6,320 nt of DNA from Anaerolineales bacterium. GTDB lineage: Bacteria > Chloroflexota > Anaerolineae > 4572-78 > NAK82. Of this stretch, positions 1 to 5,150 are shown piece by piece. The translations under genes and the position numbers were made by a program. The notes beneath the pieces were generated by a model. That model saw only the letters and a program-made list of their open reading frames with translations, was not told the DNA's origin and made no database searches. Position 1 is the first letter of the stretch. Each line of letters starts with the position of its first letter. The DNA lies in contig JAHELX010000366.1 of the NCBI GenBank assembly GCA_024643945.1, positions 1 to 6,320 on the forward strand. Direction: 5' to 3'.

Positions 1-3
1 CGG

Positions 4-49
4 GACATTCGGCTGGTGTGACATTCGTCGCAACACGCCATGACATTCG
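4..49. repeat. Three spaced copies of GACATTCG
   Basis: The octamer GACATTCG occurs at 4-11, 20-27 and 42-49, the last two preceded by T and followed by T. Three direct copies in 46 bases is unlikely by chance. Repeated short motifs of this style are known near the ends of some insertion sequences, notably IS21-family elements, so this may be the right end of an element lying left of the window. No transposase reading frame is visible here, so this is inference. It could also be an array of regulator binding sites upstream of the TetR promoter. Confidence 0.5.
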
Positions 50-53
50 TTGC

Positions 54-82
54 TTGACCGGCCCATAGAAGAGATGTATTAT
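54..82 (+). promoter_or_regulatory. Sigma-70-type promoter of the TetR gene
   Basis: A -35 box TTGACC (54-59) is followed after exactly 17 bases by a -10 box TATTAT (77-82). An overlapping alternative -10, TATACT, sits at 80-85. Transcription would start near 89-90, inside the inverted repeat described next, about 55 bases before the TetR start codon. Box quality and spacing are seen directly; activity is inferred. Confidence 0.6.
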
Positions 83-86
83 ACTG

Positions 87-111
87 TTGAACATGATTTG
101 AACATGTACAA
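87..111. promoter_or_regulatory. Probable TetR operator (imperfect inverted repeat)
   Basis: TTGAACATG (87-95) and CATGTACAA (103-111) form an inverted repeat of 9-bp arms with one mismatch and a 7-base spacer. GAACATG also occurs as a direct repeat at 89-95 and 100-106. The element starts 5 bases after the -10 box and covers the expected transcription start, a standard place for an autorepressing TetR dimer. Binding by the downstream TetR protein is inferred from position and symmetry. Confidence 0.5.
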
Positions 112-145
112 TACGCGTTCTGAACACGAACAAGGAGCAGTCGTG

Positions 146-712
146 ATGACCGACGAACTCGACCCCAAGCAGCGCATCCTGCAAGCCGTCATCGCCCTCT
201 TGGGCGAGGCGTCAGACCCTGAGACGATCACCGTGCGGCAAATCGCGCGGCGGGCGGATGTTGGCATCGGGCTCATCAACTACCACTTCGGTTCCAAAGA
301 GGCTCTACTCAACGAGGCGATTGGCACGCTGATGCGCGAGGAAGCCGGGCTCGACGCCGCGGCGCTGCCGGCGAATGCTGACGGCGACCCGGTTGAGCGC
401 ATCCGGACGCTGCTCAAGCAGACGACGAAAGTTGCTCTGCGCTTCCCCAGCCTGGGGCGAACGCTGGCCAAGTATGCCCTGCTGGGCGGGGACTACGGAG
501 CGGAACGCACTCTGCTGCCGCTACTACGCGAGCACTTCGGTGGAGCGTTGAGCGAGCCGGAGATCCGGGTGACGGCCATCCAGATCGTGGCGCCGCTGCA
601 GGCGATGGCCGTGCGCGCCGAAGACGTCGAGGTGTTTGCCGGTCTTGACCTGTTTGATGAAGCTGTTGTCGATCAGGTCATCGACCGGCTGGTAGATAAC
701 GTTTTGAAGTGA
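146..712 (+). CDS. TetR/AcrR-family transcriptional regulator
   Basis: The 188-residue product is a typical TetR-family one-component repressor. The N-terminal helix-turn-helix covers about residues 11-56: ILQAVIALLG, then TVRQIARRADVGIGL, then the recognition-helix region INYHFGSKEALL, whose NYHFGSKE is a family hallmark. The rest is a helical ligand-binding and dimerisation domain with no clear relative, so the ligand is unknown. The frame stays open upstream to position 50, but ATG 146 is preferred: AAGGAG at 132-137 lies 8 bases before it, and the promoter and operator lie between 54 and 111. GTG 143 is a possible alternative. The gene ends 36 bases before a small membrane-protein gene, suggesting an operon under autoregulation. 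Confidence 0.9.
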   Translation: MTDELDPKQRILQAVIALLGEASDPETITVRQIARRADVGIGLINYHFGSKEALLNEAIGTLMREEAGLDAAALPANADGDPVERIRTLLKQTTKVALRFPSLGRTLAKYALLGGDYGAERTLLPLLREHFGGALSEPEIRVTAIQIVAPLQAMAVRAEDVEVFAGLDLFDEAVVDQVIDRLVDNVLK

Positions 713-748
713 CACAAATATTGGACAAGTACAAAGGAGATGAAAACG

Positions 749-952
749 ATGAAGGCAGCCGTTGTTATTCTGGACGTAGTAACAGGACTTTTGATCTTTT
801 CCACGCTGATCTGCGGACTGTGGATCAAGGCACAGCCGGAGGTCGACCCGAGCAGTGTCAGCTTCCACCTGGGGATCGCGCTTCTGACGTCTGGGTTCGT
901 GGTGGTCTCGCTGCTGGTCTCGACCGTCGCGGTTTTCCGGCTGGCGGCGTAG
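749..952 (+). CDS. Small two-helix membrane protein
   Basis: The 67-residue product begins MKAAVVILDVV and has two hydrophobic segments, about residues 5-25 and 40-62. They are separated by a short polar stretch around QPEVDPSSVS. No family is recognised. Of the two in-frame ATGs, 740 directly abuts the Shine-Dalgarno AAGGAG (734-739) and cannot use it; ATG 749 lies 9 bases after it and is chosen. The gene follows the TetR stop by 36 bases on the same strand with no promoter or terminator seen between them, so it is probably in the TetR operon. A role in the membrane response controlled by that regulator, for example as a transporter accessory, is only a guess. Confidence 0.75.
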   Translation: MKAAVVILDVVTGLLIFSTLICGLWIKAQPEVDPSSVSFHLGIALLTSGFVVVSLLVSTVAVFRLAA

Positions 953-988
953 GACCGCAGCCGCACACCGGCCTGGCTATCGTTGGCA

Positions 989-1014
989 TACCCCTCTCCC
1001 CATGGAGAGGGGTA
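989..1014. repeat. Perfect 11-bp inverted repeat (hairpin)
   Basis: TACCCCTCTCC (989-999) pairs perfectly with GGAGAGGGGTA (1004-1014) around the loop CCAT. It lies 37 bases after the small membrane-protein gene and could end that transcript, but no T-run follows on either strand, so it is not a canonical intrinsic terminator. It may be a dispersed intergenic palindrome. Just downstream is a second small hairpin, CACTC-AAAA-GAGTG (1022-1035). Confidence 0.7.
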
Positions 1015-1075
1015 GCGAGACCACTCAAAAGAGTGTGCCCTTCGGAGTCAGGGTCGATGTCGGGAGGTAACGAAA

Positions 1076-1135
1076 ATGACGGACACAAAACAGTACAAGC
1101 CGTTCGTTCGTGCACCCGATGTAGATGCGCACTAG
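1076..1135 (+). CDS. Possible 19-residue micropeptide
   Basis: ATG 1076 opens a 19-codon frame, MTDTKQYKPFVRAPDVDAH, ending at TAG 1133-1135. It is preceded by a near-perfect Shine-Dalgarno GGGAGGT (1062-1068) at 7-base spacing, one of the strongest ribosome sites in the window. The peptide is hydrophilic with no recognised motif. It could be a real small protein, a leader peptide, or the surviving 5' end of a deleted gene. The stop overlaps the -35 box of the candidate promoter for the next operon. Only the ribosome site supports it. Confidence 0.35.
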   Translation: MTDTKQYKPFVRAPDVDAH

Positions 1136-1161
1136 ACTTGTTGGCTAAGCTGGTGTACAAT
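1133..1161 (+). promoter_or_regulatory. Candidate promoter of the MNT-HEPN pair
   Basis: TAGACT (1133-1138, 4 of 6 matches to TTGACA) and TACAAT (1156-1161, 5 of 6 matches to TATAAT) are separated by 17 bases. The predicted start near 1168 gives a leader of about 64 bases before the nucleotidyltransferase gene. The -35 box is mediocre. Confidence 0.4.
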
Positions 1162-1231
1162 GGCAATAATTCAGCACCTGGCATCAGGGGCCGCACGTGT
1201 GGGGTGTGCAATAGGCATTAGGTTTGCGCGT

Positions 1232-1522
1232 ATGACACAACAGGAAATCCTGCAGACAATCGCTCAGTTTCGAAGATCAAGAGAGGACGAGTTTGGCATT
1301 ATTCGCATCGGTATATTCGGCTCTGCCGCGCGTGACGACGTTGACGACGAAAGCGACGTTGATGTAGTCGTCGAGATCGCCGAACCGGATTTGCTAACTC
1401 TTGTCGGGATCAAGCAGGAGTTAGAAGAACTCCTGCAACGACCGGTCGATGTCGTTCGTTACCGGGAGAACATGAATCGCTTCCTCAAACAACGCATCGA
1501 GCGGGACGCCGTGTATGTCTGA
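1232..1522 (+). CDS. mntA: MntA-type nucleotidyltransferase (antitoxin)
   Basis: The 96-residue product is a minimal nucleotidyltransferase (MNT) of the polymerase-beta fold. Its catalytic signature GSX10DXD is complete: G30-S31, D42 and D44, with a probable third metal-binding acidic residue at D73 in PVDVV. In characterised MntA-HepT systems the MNT protein is the antitoxin and silences the HEPN toxin by transferring AMP to a tyrosine. Its partner follows directly and overlaps it by 8 bases, so the two are translationally coupled. The frame is open upstream to ATG 1160, but ATG 1232 starts at the usual family N-terminus (MTQQEILQTI) and is preferred, although its ribosome site (TTAGGT near 1218-1223) is weak. 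Stand-alone nucleotide transfer to another target cannot be excluded. Confidence 0.88.
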   Translation: MTQQEILQTIAQFRRSREDEFGIIRIGIFGSAARDDVDDESDVDVVVEIAEPDLLTLVGIKQELEELLQRPVDVVRYRENMNRFLKQRIERDAVYV

Positions 1523-1901
1523 ATATGATCTTGAGCTGGCACGCGAGATCCTGCAGCAGATCCTGTGGTCGGCACAGACGATTGCCAAACGATTCGAGCC
1601 GATAACGTCGCCTGATGATTTCATCGCCTCCGAAGAGGGCCTGGAAAAGCTGGATGCCATCTCTATGCAATTAATCGCCATCGGCGAAAACGTCAAGAAT
1701 CTGGATAAGGTGACCGGTGGCTCTCTACTGTCTCGATACCCGCAAATCGAGTGGAAGCGCGTGATGGGCATGCGCGACATACTCACCCATCATTACTTTG
1801 ATATCGATTCCGAGGTGGTGTATGCCGTATGCGACCTTCATGTGAGTCAACTCGCTGGGATCGTCAAGCGGATGCTCAAGGACCTAGAAGACAGCGAATA
1901 G
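1515..1901 (+). CDS. hepT: HepT-type HEPN-domain toxin (putative RNase)
   Basis: The 128-residue, largely helical protein carries the HEPN catalytic motif RX4HXY intact at R87, H92 and Y94 (RDILTHHY). In the HepT family R and H form the RNase active site at the dimer interface, and the tyrosine is the residue AMPylated by the partner MNT protein. Other typical features are the EKLDAISMQLIAIGENV helix (residues 44-60) and the YPQIEWKRVMGMRD run. ATG 1515 lies inside the last codons of the nucleotidyltransferase gene (overlap 1515-1522), indicating coupled translation and a fixed order of antitoxin then toxin. All catalytic residues are present, so the pair looks functional. The cellular RNA target is unknown; a phage-defence or stress role is inferred from family knowledge. 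Confidence 0.9.
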   Translation: MSEYDLELAREILQQILWSAQTIAKRFEPITSPDDFIASEEGLEKLDAISMQLIAIGENVKNLDKVTGGSLLSRYPQIEWKRVMGMRDILTHHYFDIDSEVVYAVCDLHVSQLAGIVKRMLKDLEDSE

Positions 1902-1981
1902 TTTTAAGACGAGCGCCAAGACGGCAGGTCGACTGGGGGGGGTGCAGCCACAAATCGTGGCTTATAATTCCAGGGGAAGAA

Positions 1982-2023
1982 AACAAAGCCGCTCGATGCA
2001 ATAGATCGAGCGGCTTTGTTGTT
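1982..2023. terminator. Strong intrinsic terminator, possibly bidirectional
   Basis: AACAAAGCCGCTCGAT (1982-1997) pairs perfectly over 16 bp with ATCGAGCGGCTTTGTT (2005-2020) around the 7-base loop GCAATAG. The GC-rich core is flanked by A-rich sequence on the left and T-rich sequence on the right (TTTGTTGTT), so it could act on both strands. It lies 80 bases after the HEPN stop and probably ends the toxin-antitoxin transcript, insulating it from the PadR operon. Confidence 0.75.
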
Positions 2024-2033
2024 GATGCCACAA

Positions 2034-2058
2034 GCGGGTTCGACTCCCGTCGGGCCTG
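2034..2058 (+). other. tRNA 3'-end relic (T-arm plus acceptor-like strand)
   Basis: GCGGG (2034-2038), loop TTCGACT (2039-2045) and CCCGT (2046-2050) form a T-arm with the invariant GGTTCGANTCC consensus. CGGGCCT and a discriminator-like G (2051-2058) follow where the acceptor 3' strand would be. No matching 5' acceptor strand, D-arm or anticodon arm is found upstream, where the terminator hairpin sits instead, and no CCA follows. It therefore looks like the 3' fragment of a tRNA gene, the piece typically left at an integration site. Chance similarity is possible but the T-arm match is good. Confidence 0.5.
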
Positions 2059-2089
2059 CCGTAAAGGCTCTCCACGCTCTTAGGAGGAT

Positions 2090-2118
2090 TTGACAAAACA
2101 CAAGATATCGGCTAATAT
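2090..2118 (+). promoter_or_regulatory. Consensus sigma-70 promoter of the PadR operon
   Basis: A perfect -35 box TTGACA (2090-2095) is followed after 17 bases by the -10 box TAATAT (2113-2118). The start would be near 2125, inside the palindrome described next. A promoter this strong would be expected to need repression, which the overlapping operator supplies. Confidence 0.75.
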
Positions 2119-2165
2119 GTCGCTATACGACATATTGTAATATGACATATAGCCTGGCGACATAT
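2114..2165. promoter_or_regulatory. PadR operator array: palindrome plus phased repeats
   Basis: AATATGTCG (2114-2122) and CGACATATT (2128-2136) form a perfect 9-bp inverted repeat with a 5-base spacer, and it overlaps the -10 box. GACATAT then recurs at 2129-2135, 2144-2150 and 2159-2165, exactly 15 bases apart. The middle copy forms its own small palindrome ATATG-A-CATAT (2140-2150). PadR regulators commonly bind sites of the form ATGT-N8-ACAT; the main palindrome has the same half-sites with 9 bases between. Autorepression of the PadR gene is therefore likely. Binding itself is inferred. Confidence 0.65.
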
Positions 2166-2189
2166 GAAAGGAATAGGGTTATCACGCAT

Positions 2190-2537
2190 ATGAACAGGCA
2201 AGACGAAGTGCTCCAACAACTTCCGCTGACCGAGACTACCTTCTTCATCCTGCTCAGTCTCTCGTCTGGCAAGAAACATGGCTACTTGATTATGCAAGAC
2301 GTGGAGCGGTTGAGTGAGGGGCGGATCAGCCTGGGAACCGGGACGCTGTACGGTGCGTTGGGACGGCTGCTGGACCAGGGCTGGATCGAGCGGGTAGATG
2401 AGGAACAAGAGAGTGGCCGCCCGCGTAAGGTCTACGTATTGAGCGACCTGGGACGGCGTATTCTGGAGGCCGAAGCGGCCCGGCTGCGATCCTTGTTGAG
2501 TGCGGCCCGGCTGCGGCTGGCAGAGGGGGATGTATGA
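2190..2537 (+). CDS. PadR-family transcriptional regulator
   Basis: The 115-residue product is a short PadR winged-helix regulator. It shows the typical opening LTETTFFILLSLSSGKKHGY (residues 13-32), the recognition-helix region GTLYGALGRLLDQGWIE and the wing GRPRKVYVLSDLGRRIL. A C-terminal arginine/leucine-rich helix probably mediates dimerisation. The frame is open upstream to 2142, but ATG 2190 gives the family's normal N-terminus and leaves the operator repeats outside the coding region. AAAGGAA (2167-2173) and AGGG lie upstream at longer than usual spacing. The stop overlaps the next start (ATGA at 2534-2537), so it is coupled to the membrane-protein gene, a common arrangement in which PadR controls a membrane transport or sensing partner. 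Effector unknown. Confidence 0.92.
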   Translation: MNRQDEVLQQLPLTETTFFILLSLSSGKKHGYLIMQDVERLSEGRISLGTGTLYGALGRLLDQGWIERVDEEQESGRPRKVYVLSDLGRRILEAEAARLRSLLSAARLRLAEGDV

Positions 2538-3370
2538 GCAAGTACGACACCCCTGGCAAGGAAGGGAGCGTTGCCCAGACTGCCCGCGCCGCCGTGTGGG
2601 CCTATGCCCAGGTGTTGAAGCTATACCCGCGCGGCTTCCACGCCAGCTTTGGCACCGAGATGGCGGACGTCTTCAGCCTGGCGGCCGCCGACGCGGCCCG
2701 GCGGGGAAACGGCCCGCTGGCCAGGCTGCTGCTGAGAGAGTTGGGAGATTTGCCGGTCAATATCATTCTGGCACATATCCACGAGAGGAGAAAGCGGCTT
2801 ATGGACTGGATAGGCTACGACCCGAGGCAGGACCTGGCCTCGATTCGCTGGATAGCCCGCGCGCTGGCGCTGCTGTTGGCCGGGTTCATCTTTTCGCTGT
2901 GGCTTTTCAACGAAGACGTGCGCGGGGCGCCCACGCCGCCCATGCTGGTTTTGACAGCCCTCTCCGTCTTTATGCTGGCCGCCTGGCGCTGGGAGAAGAT
3001 CGGCGGCAGCCTGACGCTGCTTGGCTCGCCTTTGTGTCTGATTGCAGCGATGGTGATGGCTGGACAGGTCGACCAGGCCAACCTGGCCCTGGCCGCGCTG
3101 GTCGGGCTGGCCCTGACCCTGGTCACCGGCCTGGTGGGCTGGCTGTTCGTCAGCGTGGCGCGGCACAGCATGGTTGCGGCGGGGCCGCCCGTGGGGCGCC
3201 TAGCATCACGCAGGCGGCGTTATCTGGTCTACGCGGCCATCGTTCTGGTGGTGCTGCTGCTCCTGGCGCTGAGCCTGGTGGCCGTTCCCTACCAAGAGAT
3301 ACGGATGGAAGGGGGCGGGAGGCCCGGCACACCGATGATGGTAACGGTTGAGGGGCCTGCTGCCAGGTGA
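2534..3370 (+). CDS. PadR-coupled multi-pass membrane protein
   Basis: The 278-residue product has a soluble N-terminus followed by about five hydrophobic helices: roughly residues 107-125, 136-152, 158-176, 184-206 and 230-252. The N-terminal stretch LKLYPRGFHASFGTEMADVF (28-47) resembles the LYP-x-F-R/G-x-x-F-G-x-E-M-x-x-xF segment common in proteins encoded next to PadR and in permease prefix regions. No enzymatic motif is seen. The start ATG overlaps the PadR stop (ATGA). The 3' end is suspicious. The TGA at 3368-3370 lies antisense to kinase codons of the opposite gene, so the last residues (near VEGPAAR) may come from a rearrangement junction and the native C-terminus may be lost. Its role is probably membrane-associated and PadR-controlled, and is otherwise unknown. 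Confidence 0.8.
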   Translation: MSKYDTPGKEGSVAQTARAAVWAYAQVLKLYPRGFHASFGTEMADVFSLAAADAARRGNGPLARLLLRELGDLPVNIILAHIHERRKRLMDWIGYDPRQDLASIRWIARALALLLAGFIFSLWLFNEDVRGAPTPPMLVLTALSVFMLAAWRWEKIGGSLTLLGSPLCLIAAMVMAGQVDQANLALAALVGLALTLVTGLVGWLFVSVARHSMVAAGPPVGRLASRRRRYLVYAAIVLVVLLLLALSLVAVPYQEIRMEGGGRPGTPMMVTVEGPAAR

Positions 3371-4175
3371 AGCCGGGCGCGTCGATTTGCTCGACCTGAC
3401 CGTTTCCCCTGGCCACGTGAACGCGGACGCCGGCTGCGCCCCGCTTCTGTAGAAACGCTTTGGGCCCCAGCGAGAGTAGGGCACGGATGGCGTTGTCGAC
3501 GTCGCCGCGTACCCGGGCGTCGGAAACCTGAGAGTGGGACAGGCTCATCTGGCGAACATCCGTCAGCATAGCGGCGTTGATCTCGTCCTCTGGCCCGATG
3601 GCGATGTCGACCAGGGGCAGCGCAGAGCGGATGGTCACTCCAAACGCTCGCGGGTCGTGCCACTGATCGGGCCGAAAGTCCAGGTCCAGAACCACTTCTG
3701 TCCCCGATTTACGGGCCAACTCAGCCGCAAAGAGCGTGGCGCTGCGGCTGGGTTCTCTGCTTGGATTGGTCCCGGCAAACTGGAGGACACGGCTTTCGGC
3801 GATGGGAGCAGCCAAGACGTCGTCGATGCTCAACTGTATATCGGCGGGGTTTTCCCGGTAGTAAACCATGGGGAATTTGTCGGGCGGCTCAATACCCAGC
3901 ACCGTGGCGCCGGTGCGATAGCCTGGTGTACGGGTGATAAACCCGGTTTCGATGCCTTCCTTTTCCAGGAAATTGAGAATGAAATCGCCCACCGGATCCT
4001 CGCCGAGAACGGTCCCCAGCCGGCGAGCTCCTACACAAATGTTGGTCGGCGAGCCCCCCACATGGGTGGCAAACGTCTTTATATCAACAAATGGCGCGCC
4101 GACCTCATTGCTGTAGAAATCAATGGTGGCTCGCCCAACGTGAAGGGTATCATAAGTACGCTGTGTTTCGGACAT
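3366..4175 (-). pseudogene. iolC: iolC-like PfkB-family sugar kinase, C-terminally truncated
   Basis: The reading frame closely resembles 5-dehydro-2-deoxygluconokinase (IolC, ribokinase/PfkB superfamily), which phosphorylates a deoxy-keto-gluconate in myo-inositol breakdown. Recognisable parts are GRATIDFYSNEVGAPFVDIK (14-33), the PfkB signature GGSPTN (40-45), GIEPPDKFPMVYYREN and DLDFRPDQWHDPRAFGVT. ATG 4175 is chosen because GGAGG (4182-4186) lies 6 bases upstream. Similarity stops near residue 269 (IDAPGF, codon 3369-3371). Beyond it the open frame continues to 3150 as about 70 unrelated residues antisense to the membrane gene, so the C-terminal GAGD catalytic-base motif and ATP-binding region are missing. 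In addition GARRLG runs straight into TVLGEDPVGDF (about 4013), where relatives have about six more residues. It is probably inactive. Confidence 0.8.
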
Positions 4176-4271
4176 TGCGTGCCTCCACAATCATCCCGCT
4201 TGACGCTAATACTGTTGGAACCAATGCTCATCTACCGGCATCGGCGTACATCGCCTGTTCCAGGGGACGCC

Positions 4272-5117
4272 CTACTCAAGGGCGATTTCGCGCAGCTCCC
4301 GCACCCTCTGGCTGGCAACGTCATCTAGAAAATCAATGCGCTGCTGGTCGCTCAGATCAATCGCTTCCCGCCATATTGCCCGGCCGCCGACGAAGCCGGA
4401 ACACTCGCAACCGACAGCAAGGTCCATGGCACTATTGAAGCCTCATTGAGTTCAGCACACGCCTCGGCCCAAACGGCCGGGTCAGGTTCATCGTGCACAT
4501 CGAGGGGGAATTCAACTTTCATAACATCCGCGCCAAGAGGGCTGAGACGCCGTACCGTCTCGACGACGAGGCGGCGGCGCAGGGCAGCGAATTGCGGCGA
4601 TCCCTTCTGGATAGCCGGGTTGCTCGAATAGGTGATCGGCTCAAGAAAAAAGGCCATCTCGTAGCGCAGGCAGTCGTTGGCAACCGAACGCACCAACCCT
4701 TCTTGTGCCTCTGCGACGTCGCCAGCGTCGGGGTTGTAAAAAAGCAGCAGCTTTACGCCGTTTGCGCCCAGACGTTTTGCTTTGGCAACACTCCAGCCCG
4801 GCAACAGCGGAGTGCGGCGGCTGTAGGGGGAATCCAGGTAGCCTTGCTCTTCCATGGCACATACCAGGCCGACGTGGCCGGGCAACTGCCCGCCTACGAT
4901 AGCCTGTCCGGCACTGTAAACGGGGTCCAGCAACACGGCGCTAGTCGTGGGGGCGAGGTACTTTATGATCGCAAGCTTGATCTCGCTGAGTTGGTCGGCG
5001 GTCACCGGTTGAGGCGCGTCGGGCGCAATGATGGCCCGCAACGAATCCCCATGATCCACGGCCAGAATGGAGAAGATGCCGTGAATAGAAACGGTTTCTG
5101 CCCGTCCTCTTCTGCAA
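4272..5117 (-). pseudogene. LacD-like class I aldolase gene with frameshifts
   Basis: The main frame (codons from GTG 5057-5059 downward) encodes a tagatose-bisphosphate-aldolase-like (LacD/DeoC superfamily) protein. It contains SAVLLDPVYSAGQAI, PLLPGWSVAKAKRLGANGVK, FFLEPITYSSNPAI and GADVMKVEFPLDV; the lysine (codon 4517-4519) matches the Schiff-base position. Near 4403-4411 the frame is broken. The conserved C-terminus (SGFVGGRAIWREAIDLSD through REIALE) is read in another frame, ending at TAG 4272-4274, with roughly a dozen residues apparently deleted at the break. At the 5' end the family-like GIFSILAVDH lies upstream of the GTG with no in-frame ATG, GTG or TTG, and SPYKSRLQK continues the homology in yet another frame (about 5109-5135). 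The 5' limit given is a TTG in that frame and is uncertain. The gene lies 96 bases before the kinase and would have acted after it. Confidence 0.75.
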
Positions 5118-5150
5118 GCGGGATTTGTATGGAGAGCCAGGGCGTGACGG

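Larger units (their letters stand above)
1921..2062. repeat. Imperfect inverted repeat bracketing a structured gap
   Basis: ACGGCAGG (1921-1928) is the exact complement of CCTGCCGT (2055-2062). The match continues inward with small gaps: TCGACTGGG on the left against CCCGACGGG read on the complement at the right. Between the arms lie an eight-G run (1935-1942), a small hairpin AGCCAC-AAATC-GTGGCT (1946-1962), a strong terminator hairpin and a tRNA-like 3' end. GCCACAA is repeated at 1947-1953 and 2027-2033, apart from a one-base register difference in the flanks. The whole might be a small non-coding RNA, a miniature mobile element or chance pairing. No coding sequence is supported from 1902 to 2189. 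Confidence 0.4.

Noticed and set aside
709..1221. 170-codon frame overlapping the small membrane protein and the gap after it
   Set aside because: No ribosome site and a low-complexity-like composition. The frame at 749 has a well-placed AAGGAG and clear hydrophobic helices.
1921..2062. Complete tRNA or tmRNA gene
   Set aside because: The T-arm and acceptor-like 3' strand have no matching 5' acceptor strand, D-arm or anticodon arm. The 8-bp closing pair is four bases too far from the T-stem for tRNA geometry, and no tag-peptide frame is visible.
1904..2101. Minus-strand 65-codon frame containing GPTGVEPACG
   Set aside because: This string is the usual false translation of the complement of a tRNA T-arm. 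It supports the tRNA relic rather than a protein.
2114..2165. CRISPR-like array
   Set aside because: The repeat unit is only 7 bases with 8-base spacing and lies at a promoter, so an operator array explains it better.
2500..3351. Plus-strand 283-codon frame overlapping the PadR-coupled membrane gene
   Set aside because: The product is rich in Gly, Arg, Pro and Ala, a typical frame shadow of GC-rich DNA. The frame starting at 2534 gives membrane helices and an ATGA overlap with padR.
3534..4328. Long plus-strand open frame (264 codons) opposite the kinase
   Set aside because: It is antisense to the kinase, whose minus-strand frame shows clear IolC-like motifs and a good ribosome site. The plus-strand product has no recognisable domain.
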